A DNA stretch of 64,000 nucleotides from Lentibacillus sediminis (GTDB taxonomy: Bacteria; Bacillota; Bacilli; Bacillales; Amphibacillaceae): contig NZ_NIXK01000005.1 of NCBI RefSeq assembly GCF_002763455.1, positions 124,001-188,000 on the forward strand, read 5' to 3'. The notes under the pieces were generated by a model, which had not been told where the DNA came from, ran no database searches, and worked only from the letters and a program-made list of their open reading frames with translations. Numbering within the stretch: the stretch's first letter is position 1; every line of letters starts with the position of its first letter. The position numbers and the translations under genes were made by a program. Shown in pieces: positions 1 through 8,892 of the stretch.

Positions 1-803
1 ACTGTACGGGTTACTTGCTGTTCCATGATATGTAATTTGACTGTAGACCGTGGCAAATTTTCAATTAACGTAATCTCAGGGATCAAACTTACTCCTAGAC
101 CTGCCGATACTAATCCTTTTATTGCATCTATATCCTCCCCCTCAAATGATACCTTGGGCTGGAACCCTTGAAATTGGCAAGCGCTGTCCACAATATCCCG
201 AAGTATAAACCCCTCAGGAAATAAAACGAATGAATCATTTTTCAATTGACTGAGTTTAAGTAAGGTATTTTCAGCTAAAGGGTGATTAGATGGCAAGAGA
301 GCGACGATTTCATCAACAAATAATATATCTGTTTTAATGTTTTTATTATGCTTTGGTACTGGTCCGATGAGCGCCATATCCATTTCGCCTTTTACAACGG
401 CATCTACCAGCTGATGATAAGATCCTTGTTTGAGCTGAAATTTCACATGAGGGTAAGACTCTCGAAAGGCAGAGATGACATTTGGAAGCATGTAAGTAGC
501 CAGACTGCTTGGAAAGCCAATTCGAATGGTACCACGATCCGGCTCTGTATATTCTTCTACTTCACGCTGCGCCGTTTCGATAACCTTCATGGCGTGCTGC
601 ATATGCTCCAAAAAAATCCTCCCGATAGGGGTTAACTTTACATTTCTTCCTTCCCTTATAAACAAAGGAACTCCCAATTCTGATTCCAAATTAACAATCT
701 GACGGCTAATGGCGGATTGTGCAACATGCAGATCATGAGCAGCCTCCGTTACATGCTCCCTTAAGGCTACTTCTATAAAATATTGGATTTGCTTTAATTC
801 CAT
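1..803 (-). CDS. gltC: LysR-family regulator, GltC-like (C-terminus beyond window)
   Basis: About 267 codons are visible before the window edge; no stop is reached, and roughly 30 residues are expected to be missing. The N-terminus MELKQIQYFIEVALREHV and the helix-turn-helix around residues 18-37 (EAAHDLHVAQSAISRQI) closely resemble B. subtilis GltC, the LysR activator of glutamate synthase genes; later parts (GFPSSLATYMLP, FVLFPEGFILRD, DAIKGLVSAGLGVSLIPE) match the effector-binding domain of that family. It is transcribed divergently from the glutamate dehydrogenase gene at 966 with a 162-bp shared promoter region, so control of that gene is the natural inference. GltC in B. subtilis controls gltAB; whether the target here is gdhA, gltAB elsewhere or both is open. 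Confidence 0.9.
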   Translation of the reverse strand, partial: MELKQIQYFIEVALREHVTEAAHDLHVAQSAISRQIVNLESELGVPLFIREGRNVKLTPIGRIFLEHMQHAMKVIETAQREVEEYTEPDRGTIRIGFPSSLATYMLPNVISAFRESYPHVKFQLKQGSYHQLVDAVVKGEMDMALIGPVPKHNKNIKTDILFVDEIVALLPSNHPLAENTLLKLSQLKNDSFVLFPEGFILRDIVDSACQFQGFQPKVSFEGEDIDAIKGLVSAGLGVSLIPEITLIENLPRSTVKLHIMEQQVTRT

Positions 804-823
804 TAGGTTCACCTTCTAATTTA

Positions 824-846
824 ATTAATCTCATTTCGGCATTAAT
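824..846. promoter_or_regulatory. Candidate LysR operator between gltC and gdhA
   Basis: ATTAAT, 11 bases, ATTAAT forms a symmetric site of the LysR T-N11-A spacing type 21 bp before the gltC start codon and about 18 bp before the gdhA -35 element. The position suits autoregulation of the regulator and activation of gdhA. The half-sites are AT-rich, so chance occurrence is possible. Confidence 0.4.
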
Positions 847-863
847 GTTATCTAAATTAAGTA

Positions 864-892
864 TTGCTTCGATTAATTATAAATTATAAAAT
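864..892 (+). promoter_or_regulatory. Probable sigma-A promoter of gdhA
   Basis: TTGCTT at 864-869 and TAAAAT at 887-892 are separated by 17 bp and lie about 75 bp before the gdhA start. Confidence 0.5.
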
Positions 893-959
893 ACATTTAT
901 GCAAAATAACTGAACTTTCTTTTCTAAGCTTCAATCAAAATTTAGATATAGGGGTATGA

Positions 960-2348
<1,389 letters not shown>

Positions 2349-2369
2349 TCCACAATTTTTAGATTACAA

Positions 2370-2432
2370 ATAACCGGATGGATACACTCCCAATTCACAT
2401 CATTTTGCTGCCAGTGAAGTTTATCCGGTTAT
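2370..2432 (+). terminator. Inverted repeat after gdhA, possible terminator
   Basis: ATAACCGGAT at 2370-2379 is exactly complementary to ATCCGGTTAT at 2423-2432, with a long 43-nt loop. There is no strong T tract, so this may be a weak terminator or an mRNA 3-prime structure. Confidence 0.35.
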
Positions 2433-2532
2433 ATGTTGTTCTTTGAGCCTTTAAGATTGTATTCGGGCTTTCCTCTCATCCGATGAATCTATGATTAATG
2501 CTTTATGCTTTTCTGCTCTATTAAAACCTCAT

Positions 2533-3012
2533 TCACTTATGATACGGTTCCCCCCGCATAATCCGAAACCCCCGATAAACCTGCTCCAACAAAACCAGCC
2601 GCATCAGCTGATGAGGAAACGTCATCTTAGAAAACGACAACGCCAGGTCACTCCGTTTCTGCACTTCCTCACTAATCCCAAGCGAACCGCCGATTACAAA
2701 CGCCACTTTGCTTTTCCCATATGTAGCGAGCTCGTCCATCTTGGCTGCGAGCTGCTCGGAGGAGAGCATTTTCCCCTCGATTTCGAGAGTGATAACATAG
2801 GTGTCCGGACTGATGTGTGAAAGGACTCGCTCGCCTTCTTTGCGTTTCACTTCCTGCATTTCGGCGTCGCTCATCTTCTCGGGCGCCTTTTCGTCTGCTG
2901 TTTCCTTGATTTCCACGGTTGCATAGGCGCTGAGGCGTTTTAGATATTCCTGGATGCCATGATTGAGGTATTTCTCTTTTAATTTTCCGACTGCGATGAT
3001 GGTAATTTTCAT
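2533..3012 (-). CDS. rlmH: 23S rRNA (pseudouridine1915-N3)-methyltransferase RlmH
   Basis: The 159-residue protein is a full-length SPOUT-class methyltransferase that methylates pseudouridine 1915 in helix 69 of 23S rRNA using S-adenosylmethionine. The start [16 protein letters not shown] and the C-terminal knot segment [13 protein letters not shown] ... [14 protein letters not shown] ... EQVYRGFRI ... YHK match RlmH (B. subtilis YydA). In B. subtilis the gene lies directly after the walRK-htrC cluster; here about 17 kb of other genes separate it from htrA, which points to later insertions or rearrangement in that interval. Confidence 0.97.
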   Translation of the reverse strand: MKITIIAVGKLKEKYLNHGIQEYLKRLSAYATVEIKETADEKAPEKMSDAEMQEVKRKEGERVLSHISPDTYVITLEIEGKMLSSEQLAAKMDELATYGKSKVAFVIGGSLGISEEVQKRSDLALSFSKMTFPHQLMRLVLLEQVYRGFRIMRGEPYHK

Positions 3013-3101
3013 ATGGACCGCCTTTTTTCTGCGAATGTTCTGTTTATGCTTAGTTTACCACAAACCCGGGACAAGAACCGCATTATGACGGAAAATTCTA
3101 C

Positions 3102-3130
3102 TTGCAATTGTATAATTTTTCCGGTACTAT
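3102..3130 (+). promoter_or_regulatory. Promoter of the padR-type operon
   Basis: TTGCAA at 3102-3107, a 17-bp spacer and TACTAT at 3125-3130 form a good sigma-A promoter that ends 1 bp before a perfect palindrome. Confidence 0.65.
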
Positions 3131-3131
3131 A

Positions 3132-3159
3132 TATCTAAATGATACATATCATTTAGATA
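3132..3159. promoter_or_regulatory. Perfect 28-bp palindrome, probable PadR operator
   Basis: TATCTAAATGATA, two bases (CA), TATCATTTAGATA is an exact 13+2+13 inverted repeat. It begins immediately downstream of the -10 element and reaches the ribosome binding site of the PadR gene, so a bound dimer would block transcription start: the classic autorepressor layout. Confidence 0.75.
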
Positions 3160-3169
3160 GGTGGTTGAA

Positions 3170-3718
3170 ATGAAGAAACAAAATCATACGAAATATGCGA
3201 TCTTGGGGCTGTTGACAACGGATTGCCGCACGGGGTATGCGATCAAGCAGATGATTGATCAGAGTTTGAATCATTTTTGGAAAATCAGTTATGGGCAGAT
3301 TTACCCCATGTTAAAAGAGCTGGTGGAAGATGGGCTGGCGACGGTGGAGACAACCTCCGAGGAGGGGAAGCCTGATAGGAAGGAATATTTTTTGACTTCC
3401 AAGGGGGAGGAAGAGCTGCGGCGGTGGCTGGAAACGCCGGTTGGGGAGGTGGCGCCGGAGAAGAATGAGATGCTTCTGAAGCTGTTTTTCAGCCGGCACC
3501 AGGAGAAAGATGTGACGATTCGTCAGTTGGAGCAGTACAGGCAGCATTTGGAGGAGCGTTATCAGACGTATGCCATGATTGAGGAGCGGATTCGAAGCCA
3601 TATGTGCGCGCAACCAGATGCGGCCTATTGGCTCTTTACCCTTGATTACGGGAAGCGCCTAACGGAGGCGGCTCTTGAGTGGTGTGATGCTACGATGCGC
3701 GCTATTAGCGAGGGATAG
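3170..3718 (+). CDS. PadR-family transcriptional regulator
   Basis: The product, 182 residues from the ATG at 3170, has the PadR winged-helix domain at its N-terminus (KYAILGLLTTDCRTGYAIKQ ... ISYGQIYPMLKELVEDGL ... RKEYFLTSKGEEELRRWL) followed by the Vir-type C-terminal helical dimerisation domain (about residues 95-180). An in-frame GTG at 3161 exists, but AGGTGG at 3159-3164 is the ribosome binding site for the ATG 5 nt further on. PadR proteins usually repress neighbouring detoxification or membrane genes in response to small molecules. The gene is followed within 12 bp by the DUF4260 gene and then the DUF4188 gene, so these three probably form one self-regulated operon. The ligand is unknown. 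Confidence 0.9.
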   Translation: MKKQNHTKYAILGLLTTDCRTGYAIKQMIDQSLNHFWKISYGQIYPMLKELVEDGLATVETTSEEGKPDRKEYFLTSKGEEELRRWLETPVGEVAPEKNEMLLKLFFSRHQEKDVTIRQLEQYRQHLEERYQTYAMIEERIRSHMCAQPDAAYWLFTLDYGKRLTEAALEWCDATMRAISEG

Positions 3719-3729
3719 GGGGAGGAAAG

Positions 3730-4077
3730 TTGAACAAAGTTCTTTTGCATGTTGAGGGGTCTTCCGTTTTGGCATTGAGTGTTTATTTTTATTGGGCTAG
3801 CGAGTTCAGCTGGGTGTTGTTTTTTATCTTGCTGCTGGCGCCGGATATTTCGATGCTTGGGTATTTCCTGAATAATCGGGTTGGTGCGGTGATTTATAAC
3901 TTGTTTCATACGTACAGTCTGTCGATTGGGGTTATTCTGTGCGGCCTTTTACTATCCGCTCCAGCTGTCACGGCAATCGGATTGATTTGGACAGCACACA
4001 TTGGGATGGATCGCATGGTTGGATATGGTTTAAAGTATCCAACGGCTTTTAAGGATACGCATTTGAATCGGGTCTAG
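3730..4077 (+). CDS. DUF4260 family membrane protein
   Basis: This 115-residue, strongly hydrophobic protein has about four membrane segments and the hallmark residues of DUF4260: LLAPDISMLGYFLNNRVGA, then YNLFHTYSL, then WTAHIGMDRMVGYGLKYPTAFKDTHL at the end. The biochemical role of the family is not known. Translation probably starts at the TTG at 3730, which is preceded by GGGGGAGGAAAG. It lies 11 bp after the PadR gene and 38 bp before the DUF4188 gene; the tight spacing suggests that it is a target of the PadR repressor. Confidence 0.85.
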   Translation: MNKVLLHVEGSSVLALSVYFYWASEFSWVLFFILLLAPDISMLGYFLNNRVGAVIYNLFHTYSLSIGVILCGLLLSAPAVTAIGLIWTAHIGMDRMVGYGLKYPTAFKDTHLNRV

Positions 4078-4115
4078 TTCCACGGGCAATTGATTAAACG
4101 AAAGGGGTTTTTAAA

Positions 4116-4610
4116 ATGGGAAATTCTATCTATCCGGGCAGGTATACAACAGCAAATGACCGGGACATCGCGGTCTTTCTTATCGGCATGCGTGTGAATA
4201 AAAGGCTGGCTGTCAGCAAATGGCTGCCGGTTTTTCGTGCGATGCCTGGGATGATTCGGGAACTTTATGAAAATCAGGAGGAACTTGGCTTTTTGTCAAT
4301 GGAGAGTTACTTTGGGCTGCGCACAACGGTGATGATCACCTACTGGCAATCCACTGAGGACATTCTGGCGTATGCGCGGGGGCAGAAGCATTTGGCAGCG
4401 TGGAAGAATTTTAATCAAAAGGTCGGCACGAGTGATTCGGTTGGGATTTATCATGAGACTTATAGGGTCCAGAGTGGCAATTATGAGGCGTTCTATGGGA
4501 ATATGCCGCGCTATGGGCTTGGCAGGGTTGCGGAGCATTTGCCTGTGGGGCCGGAGACGGTTTCTGCTGCCAAGCGGTTGGATTTCAGTTCGGAACAGAG
4601 GCACATCTGA
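4116..4610 (+). CDS. DUF4188 family protein (monooxygenase-like fold)
   Basis: The 164-residue protein matches DUF4188, a family related to small alpha/beta-barrel monooxygenases and phenylacetaldoxime dehydratase-like proteins. Visible landmarks are FLIGMRVNKRLAVSKWLPV, LGFLSMESYFG, YWQSTEDILAYAR, HLAAWKNFNQ and VGIYHETYRV. It has no signal peptide. AAAGGGG at 4101-4107 is the ribosome binding site for the ATG at 4116. It is the last gene of the likely padR-DUF4260-DUF4188 operon, and a bidirectional terminator follows. The last third of this gene is duplicated as a broken copy at 6339-6500, on the other side of the yfcC gene. The catalytic function is unknown. Confidence 0.85.
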   Translation: MGNSIYPGRYTTANDRDIAVFLIGMRVNKRLAVSKWLPVFRAMPGMIRELYENQEELGFLSMESYFGLRTTVMITYWQSTEDILAYARGQKHLAAWKNFNQKVGTSDSVGIYHETYRVQSGNYEAFYGNMPRYGLGRVAEHLPVGPETVSAAKRLDFSSEQRHI

Positions 4611-4651
4611 CGGATCCACTCTCATATCCATATATTAGATCATTAAATACT

Positions 4652-4693
4652 AAAAAAACGGCCCCCTCAAGTGAATGAGAAGGCCGTTTTTTT
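4652..4693. terminator. Bidirectional terminator
   Basis: AAAAAAACGGCC at 4652-4663 pairs with GGCCGTTTTTTT at 4682-4693, with A and T runs on both sides. It can end the plus-strand padR operon and the minus-strand yfcC transcript. Confidence 0.85.
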
Positions 4694-4841
4694 ATATAAA
4701 CCATAAAGCGTGAACTGCAGCTGTCTTCTGTTAAACTACTAATGATACTATTGATTACAATAACGATGATATCCAACAGCAGATATCCTAATCTCTGACT
4801 GTATAGTGGCAAGGTTTGTTCATAGATACCTTTCACCTCTT

Positions 4842-6260
4842 CTACAGCGGACCATAATTAATGAATTGAGCAATGATTAGAAAAATTATACATAAACTAT
4901 ACCATACCAGTAATAGCGGCCATATAAATTTAATCCATTTCTCCCAGCGTATACCACCGACTGCCAATGTAGCCATAAAGTAACCGGAAGTTGGATAAAA
5001 AATGTTTGTAAAGCCGTCTCCCATTAGAAAGGCGAGGACTGCAGTTTGCCTTGTAACACCTGAGATGTCAGACAACCCTGTCATAATAGGCATAGTAACC
5101 ATTGCCTGGCCGCTTCCGGATGGTATCAGGAAATTTAAGAGACCTTGGATACCCATCATCATAACAGCTGTTAAAGAATCGGGAATTGCACTAACTACTT
5201 GCCCCAAGCCATATACAATGGTATCCATTACCTGGCCTTCCTCTAAAACAACTGCAACAGCTCTTGCGATACCAACAACAAAAGCTCCCAGTAAAATCTT
5301 TTGAAAACCTTCATTAAATGATTCAGCAATTTGACTTGGTCTTAAACCCGCAACTAGTCCAGCAATAATTCCGATAAGAGCGTATATACCTGCCAACTCT
5401 GTAAAATACCAGCCATATTCTAATAGTCCATAAATAACAATCCCGAATAATATCAACAAAGTGAATGCGGTAAGAAGCTGTCGCTTGGTTGCTTTCGCTG
5501 TGGACACGTCATTTAAACTTTGGCCAGACTGTTGTGTCGACTGACTTTCATCAGAAACAATACTTAATTCCGGGTTATTTTTTACCTTTTTGGCATAACG
5601 CCACACAAAAACAATGCCAACTGCTAAAATGGAAAATAAAATTACTACGCGATAACCAATTCCCGAATAAAAAGGAAGTTCTGCTATTTGCTGGGCTGTT
5701 CCCAGGTTTGCTGGTACCGTTAATGCTATCGCAAAACCAGCAATAGTAGACACCAGCACAATACCGCCTGCAGTTATTTTATCAAATCCTAACTTTAGAA
5801 TGAGTGGCAGGATTGCCGGTAAGTAAATCAACGAAAGTTCAATTTGACCTGTAAAAGTCGTAAATAAGGCAAATGGTATCATGAGCGTCGGAATAATCCA
5901 TAATCCTTTATCCACGAAGGCATTTGCTAACTTATTCACACCAATTTCAATGATGCCTGTTCTTTCGATAACAGCAAACATTCCTCCAATCATTATAATC
6001 CCAAAAATAATTGGAGCTGATTGAATCAATCCTAATGGTATGGATAATACAAAGTCCATTATACTAACCGGTGGGGCATCCGTATTCTCATAAGTACCTG
6101 GTTGTATAATTGCTGCGCCACTCTCATTTTCTACTCTATCAAACTGACCAGCAGGGATAAGATAAGTAGCAATGGACGCGATTACAATCATAATGAACAA
6201 AATGACATAAATGTGTGGAACTTTGCCCGGATTTCCTTCTGCATTTCCATTTTTACTCAT
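4842..6260 (-). CDS. YfcC-family transporter (C4-dicarboxylate/amino-acid type)
   Basis: The 472-residue protein is a polytopic membrane protein of the YfcC/DcuC-type anaerobic carrier superfamily, with about 11-12 hydrophobic segments. Landmarks include the first membrane segment VPHIYVILFIMIVIASIATY followed by LIPAGQFDR, the mid-region TTFTGQIELSLIYLPAILP and the late motif NFLIPSGSGQAMVTMPIM, which is typical of substrate-binding re-entrant loops in this superfamily. A hydrophilic insertion around residues 220-250 separates two halves. GGAGG sits 7 nt before the ATG at 6260. The gene is monocistronic and lies between the intact DUF4188 gene and a broken copy of that gene, so it was probably inserted. 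The substrate cannot be read from the sequence; peptides, arginine/ornithine or dicarboxylates are possible for the superfamily. Confidence 0.85.
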   Translation of the reverse strand: MSKNGNAEGNPGKVPHIYVILFIMIVIASIATYLIPAGQFDRVENESGAAIIQPGTYENTDAPPVSIMDFVLSIPLGLIQSAPIIFGIIMIGGMFAVIERTGIIEIGVNKLANAFVDKGLWIIPTLMIPFALFTTFTGQIELSLIYLPAILPLILKLGFDKITAGGIVLVSTIAGFAIALTVPANLGTAQQIAELPFYSGIGYRVVILFSILAVGIVFVWRYAKKVKNNPELSIVSDESQSTQQSGQSLNDVSTAKATKRQLLTAFTLLILFGIVIYGLLEYGWYFTELAGIYALIGIIAGLVAGLRPSQIAESFNEGFQKILLGAFVVGIARAVAVVLEEGQVMDTIVYGLGQVVSAIPDSLTAVMMMGIQGLLNFLIPSGSGQAMVTMPIMTGLSDISGVTRQTAVLAFLMGDGFTNIFYPTSGYFMATLAVGGIRWEKWIKFIWPLLLVWYSLCIIFLIIAQFINYGPL

Positions 6261-6338
6261 TTTTTGCCTCCTAAAATTTAATTGCTTACCAGATTACCAA
6301 TATTTCCACAATATGTCCAGTTGTTTATCGACGCCAAT

Positions 6339-6500
6339 GATACGGTTGGGATTTATCATGAAACCTATAGGGTTCAGATAGACAATTATGAGGCGATTTA
6401 TGGGAACATGCCGCGCTATGGGCTTGGCAAGGCTGCGGAGCATTTGCCTGTGGTGCCGGATACGGTTTCTGCGGCTAAGCGGTTGGATATAGGTTCATGA
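6339..6500 (+). pseudogene. Truncated copy of the DUF4188 gene
   Basis: This stretch encodes the last 53 residues of a DUF4188 protein (VGIYHETYRV, GNMPRYGLG, AEHLPVVPDTVSAAKRLD). It aligns without gaps to 4434-4593 of the intact gene; by eye about 140 of 160 bases agree. The upstream two thirds of the gene are missing: homology begins abruptly at GAT/ACGG, 79 bp from the yfcC start codon. Most differences are silent or conservative, so this copy may have been under selection before it was broken. Confidence 0.85.
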
Positions 6501-6611
6501 ACATGACAGCTCTCTTTCCATATTCTAATCACAAGCACCGCACCATATAATAATTACACGTTTGAGTCGTGCATCTAAGGGAAATTATATGATCGAAAGC
6601 GTGGTGGAAGT

Positions 6612-6779
6612 TTGGAATCGGAGAAGGAATTGGATATCCGGATTCAGCAGCTGCAGTCAAAGCTGCATAATGCTTGTGAGAGCAAATTGAATCAGGATCA
6701 GATCATCCGTCTTTCCCGGCAGCTGGATCAGTTATGCCAGGAAAGGGATCATCTGCAGAAAGTAGTAAGCAGCAGATAG
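6612..6779 (+). CDS. Spo0E-family aspartyl-phosphate phosphatase (small)
   Basis: A 55-codon reading frame starts at TTG 6612 after GGTGGAAG and ends at TAG 6777-6779. The product is fully helical in character and carries the Spo0E family pattern: a first helix IRIQQLQSKL, a turn, then IIRLSRQLDQLCQERDHLQK, where SRQLDQL corresponds to the SQxLDxLI signature of the family. Spo0E proteins dephosphorylate Spo0A-P and thereby delay sporulation. A strong terminator follows directly, so it is a single-gene unit. The expected glycine-leucine before the second helix is replaced (CESKLNQDQ), so activity toward Spo0A is uncertain. Confidence 0.65.
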   Translation: MESEKELDIRIQQLQSKLHNACESKLNQDQIIRLSRQLDQLCQERDHLQKVVSSR

Positions 6780-6786
6780 ACATGGG

Positions 6787-6829
6787 AAAAGCTGTCCCCA
6801 CTCTTTTAAAAAAGGGAGACAGCTTTTTT
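6787..6829. terminator. Terminator between the spo0E-like gene and dacC
   Basis: AAAAGCTGTCCCC at 6787-6799 pairs with GGGAGACAGCTTTTTT ending at 6829. It serves both converging genes. Confidence 0.85.
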
Positions 6830-6836
6830 GTTGTCA

Positions 6837-8348
6837 TTAGGGACCGGGGTCTGGGTCTCCAACCACATGTCCCGCAAGCACCCTCGCAATCTCATCCTGA
6901 ATATCCGTCACGGACTCTGCCAGATAATTATTAATCATAATCGAGAAGGCGAGTTGTTCCCCGTCAGCTGTGGTGACGTAGCCGGCCAAGGCAGACATGC
7001 CGGTCAGAGTGCCAGTTTTCGCAAGCACATTCCCTTGTACGGGGGCTTCGATCATCCGGTATCTTAGTGTGCCGCCGATAAAGCGCTCAGGGTGGCCGGC
7101 TACTGGCAGTGATGCCTCAAACGTCGGAAACCAGTTTTCTTTCTGAACCCCATACAGCAATTTGGTGATTTCATTAGCTGGGATCATGTTTTTATGCGAC
7201 ATGCCAGAGCCGTCACGCAAAAGCATGGTCTCAGTGTTCAGGCCGAACTTTTCCATTGTCTGCCCAATCACGTCCAGCCCTGCATCCCAGCTACCCTCAC
7301 CCTCGAGCACTTTACCCATTTCTTTTGTCAGTACTTCGGCGTGTCCGTTATTGCTCAGTTTCATGAAGCGGGTGTACAGCTCCTTGATTGTCTGAGACTC
7401 TTTTTCTGCTAACAGGGTCGCATCCTCCGGTGTTGCGGCAAATTTGATGGAAGATTCGCCGGTCAGCCGGATTCCCTGCTCCTCAAGAGATTTTTTAAAC
7501 ATATCCATGACATAGCCAGTCGGCTCCCATACGGACACCCACGATTTGGAACTCGCGCCGCCGATTGGCATTTCCCCTTCAATCACTATGGTGTTATTGC
7601 CATGCTGCCTCTCAATATCAATGTTCTTCTCCTCAGTTGCTGCGACCATTGTCGTGTTGTTGACGACCTTGACATAGTCCGTCTTTGGCGTCAGTTCCAC
7701 ATTCACCTTAGAGCCCTCGCCAGCATGCACCTCCACAATAACAGTGCCGGCATCATAATCGGTGTCCGGGGCGAGGGTGAGGGCGGAGATTTGCGCACCG
7801 GTGTAGAATGGCTCATCCGACCAATTGAGATCCTGGGACAAGCGGACATCGTCATACCAGGTGTCATCACCGATGAGATCACCCTTGATTTGCTCGATCC
7901 CCTGTTTTTTCAGCTCCTTGGCAAACTGATCGAGGTCCTCTTTCAGCAAGGTAGGATCCCCTTTGCCCTTTAGATAAATATCTCCATTTAGTGTCTTGCC
8001 ACGCACGTCGCCATCAGTCCAAACTTCCGTGGAAAAGCGATAATCGGGACCGAGCGTTTCCATCGCCGCAGCACCAGTCAGCAGCTTCATCGTGGAAGCC
8101 GGGTGCAGGCGGGTGTCTCCATTTTCCTCATACAGCAGCTCACCTGTTCCAGCGTGCCGGACGCTCACTCCGGTGACTGCCCCGTCCAGTCGCTCGTCCT
8201 GTAGCACCGCATCTATTTTTTCCTCCAGGCTGCCGGATGCATCCTGCGAGGCCTGAATCATTACATTGTTTTCCTGCTGCGGCAGCGACAATGCCACCAA
8301 CAAAAGACCCGCCAGCAACAGAACCGGAATTCCCCATTTTGCCCGCAT
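6837..8348 (-). CDS. dacC: D-alanyl-D-alanine carboxypeptidase/endopeptidase (PBP4 type, S13)
   Basis: This is a class C low-molecular-weight penicillin-binding protein that trims D-Ala and cuts cross-links in peptidoglycan outside the membrane. From the ATG at 8348 it has 503 residues, starting with a signal sequence (WGIPVLLLAGLLLVALSLP). The three penicillin-binding motifs are present: SxxK as HPASTMKLL (Ser85, Lys88), SxN as KLSNNGHAEVL near residue 335, and KTG as LAKTGTLTG near residue 455. A GTG at 8357 is also in frame but lies only 2 nt from the AGGAAAGG ribosome binding site, so the ATG is preferred. The assignment to the PBP4/DacC family is firm; the symbol is by analogy. It is monocistronic. 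Confidence 0.92.
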   Translation of the reverse strand: MRAKWGIPVLLLAGLLLVALSLPQQENNVMIQASQDASGSLEEKIDAVLQDERLDGAVTGVSVRHAGTGELLYEENGDTRLHPASTMKLLTGAAAMETLGPDYRFSTEVWTDGDVRGKTLNGDIYLKGKGDPTLLKEDLDQFAKELKKQGIEQIKGDLIGDDTWYDDVRLSQDLNWSDEPFYTGAQISALTLAPDTDYDAGTVIVEVHAGEGSKVNVELTPKTDYVKVVNNTTMVAATEEKNIDIERQHGNNTIVIEGEMPIGGASSKSWVSVWEPTGYVMDMFKKSLEEQGIRLTGESSIKFAATPEDATLLAEKESQTIKELYTRFMKLSNNGHAEVLTKEMGKVLEGEGSWDAGLDVIGQTMEKFGLNTETMLLRDGSGMSHKNMIPANEITKLLYGVQKENWFPTFEASLPVAGHPERFIGGTLRYRMIEAPVQGNVLAKTGTLTGMSALAGYVTTADGEQLAFSIMINNYLAESVTDIQDEIARVLAGHVVGDPDPGP

Positions 8349-8488
8349 GTCACGCACATCCTTTCCTGAATATATTTATGTCCACATTCGCCCCGGCATA
8401 ACCTCAGGTGTTTCGTCTCCAGCTGACGCGGGAAAAGCATTTATGTAAACCGAACGTGCGGAACGATTCTCTAAAAGGAGTGTTTGAA

Positions 8489-8848
8489 ATGGAACAGATT
8501 TTATTCGTGCAAACGGGGACGGGAATTGATGTTCATGGGCAAAATATCACCAAGGCTGCTGTCCGGGCGACAGAGAACGCCATCTGGTATAATTCCATGC
8601 CTGGCATCGAAAAGGCTCTCCCTGGCGAAAGTTTGGATAATATGCAGGTGAATGTAAGGCTGGCTGTACCGCTCGACAGGGACAAGCTTGATACCAGCCA
8701 AGTGAAGGAAGCGATCCCCTATGGCAATGTGAATGTGGAACTCACCGAGGGTGGAATGGCCACCTCGAGCGGGATTATTTTGAAGGATAAAGAGGACGAC
8801 AATGACATGATGTATATCGTGAATGCCGCGGTGGAAGTCGGGTATTGA
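8489..8848 (+). CDS. Lin0512 family protein
   Basis: The 119-residue protein starts at ATG 8489, 8 nt after AAAGGAG. It matches the Lin0512 family of small conserved Firmicute proteins: ILFVQTGTGIDVHGQNITKA, ATENAIWYNSMPGI and VRLAVPLDRDKLD are typical. It has no signal peptide or membrane segment, so it is cytoplasmic. The family is thought to form ring assemblies resembling cyanuric-acid/barbiturase-like folds, but no reaction is established. It is monocistronic and ends at a shared terminator with the converging TraB-family gene. Confidence 0.85.
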   Translation: MEQILFVQTGTGIDVHGQNITKAAVRATENAIWYNSMPGIEKALPGESLDNMQVNVRLAVPLDRDKLDTSQVKEAIPYGNVNVELTEGGMATSSGIILKDKEDDNDMMYIVNAAVEVGY

Positions 8849-8856
8849 TGACATGC

Positions 8857-8888
8857 AAAAGCCTCTCCGGTCAAAGAGAGGCTTTTTT
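8857..8888. terminator. Bidirectional terminator
   Basis: AAAAGCCTCTC pairs with GAGAGGCTTTTTT across a 7-8 nt loop between two converging genes. Confidence 0.9.
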
Positions 8889-8892
8889 CATG

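Noticed and set aside
2491-2820. 109-residue plus-strand frame antisense to rlmH
   Set aside because: It is a shadow of the well-supported rlmH gene, with no family resemblance.
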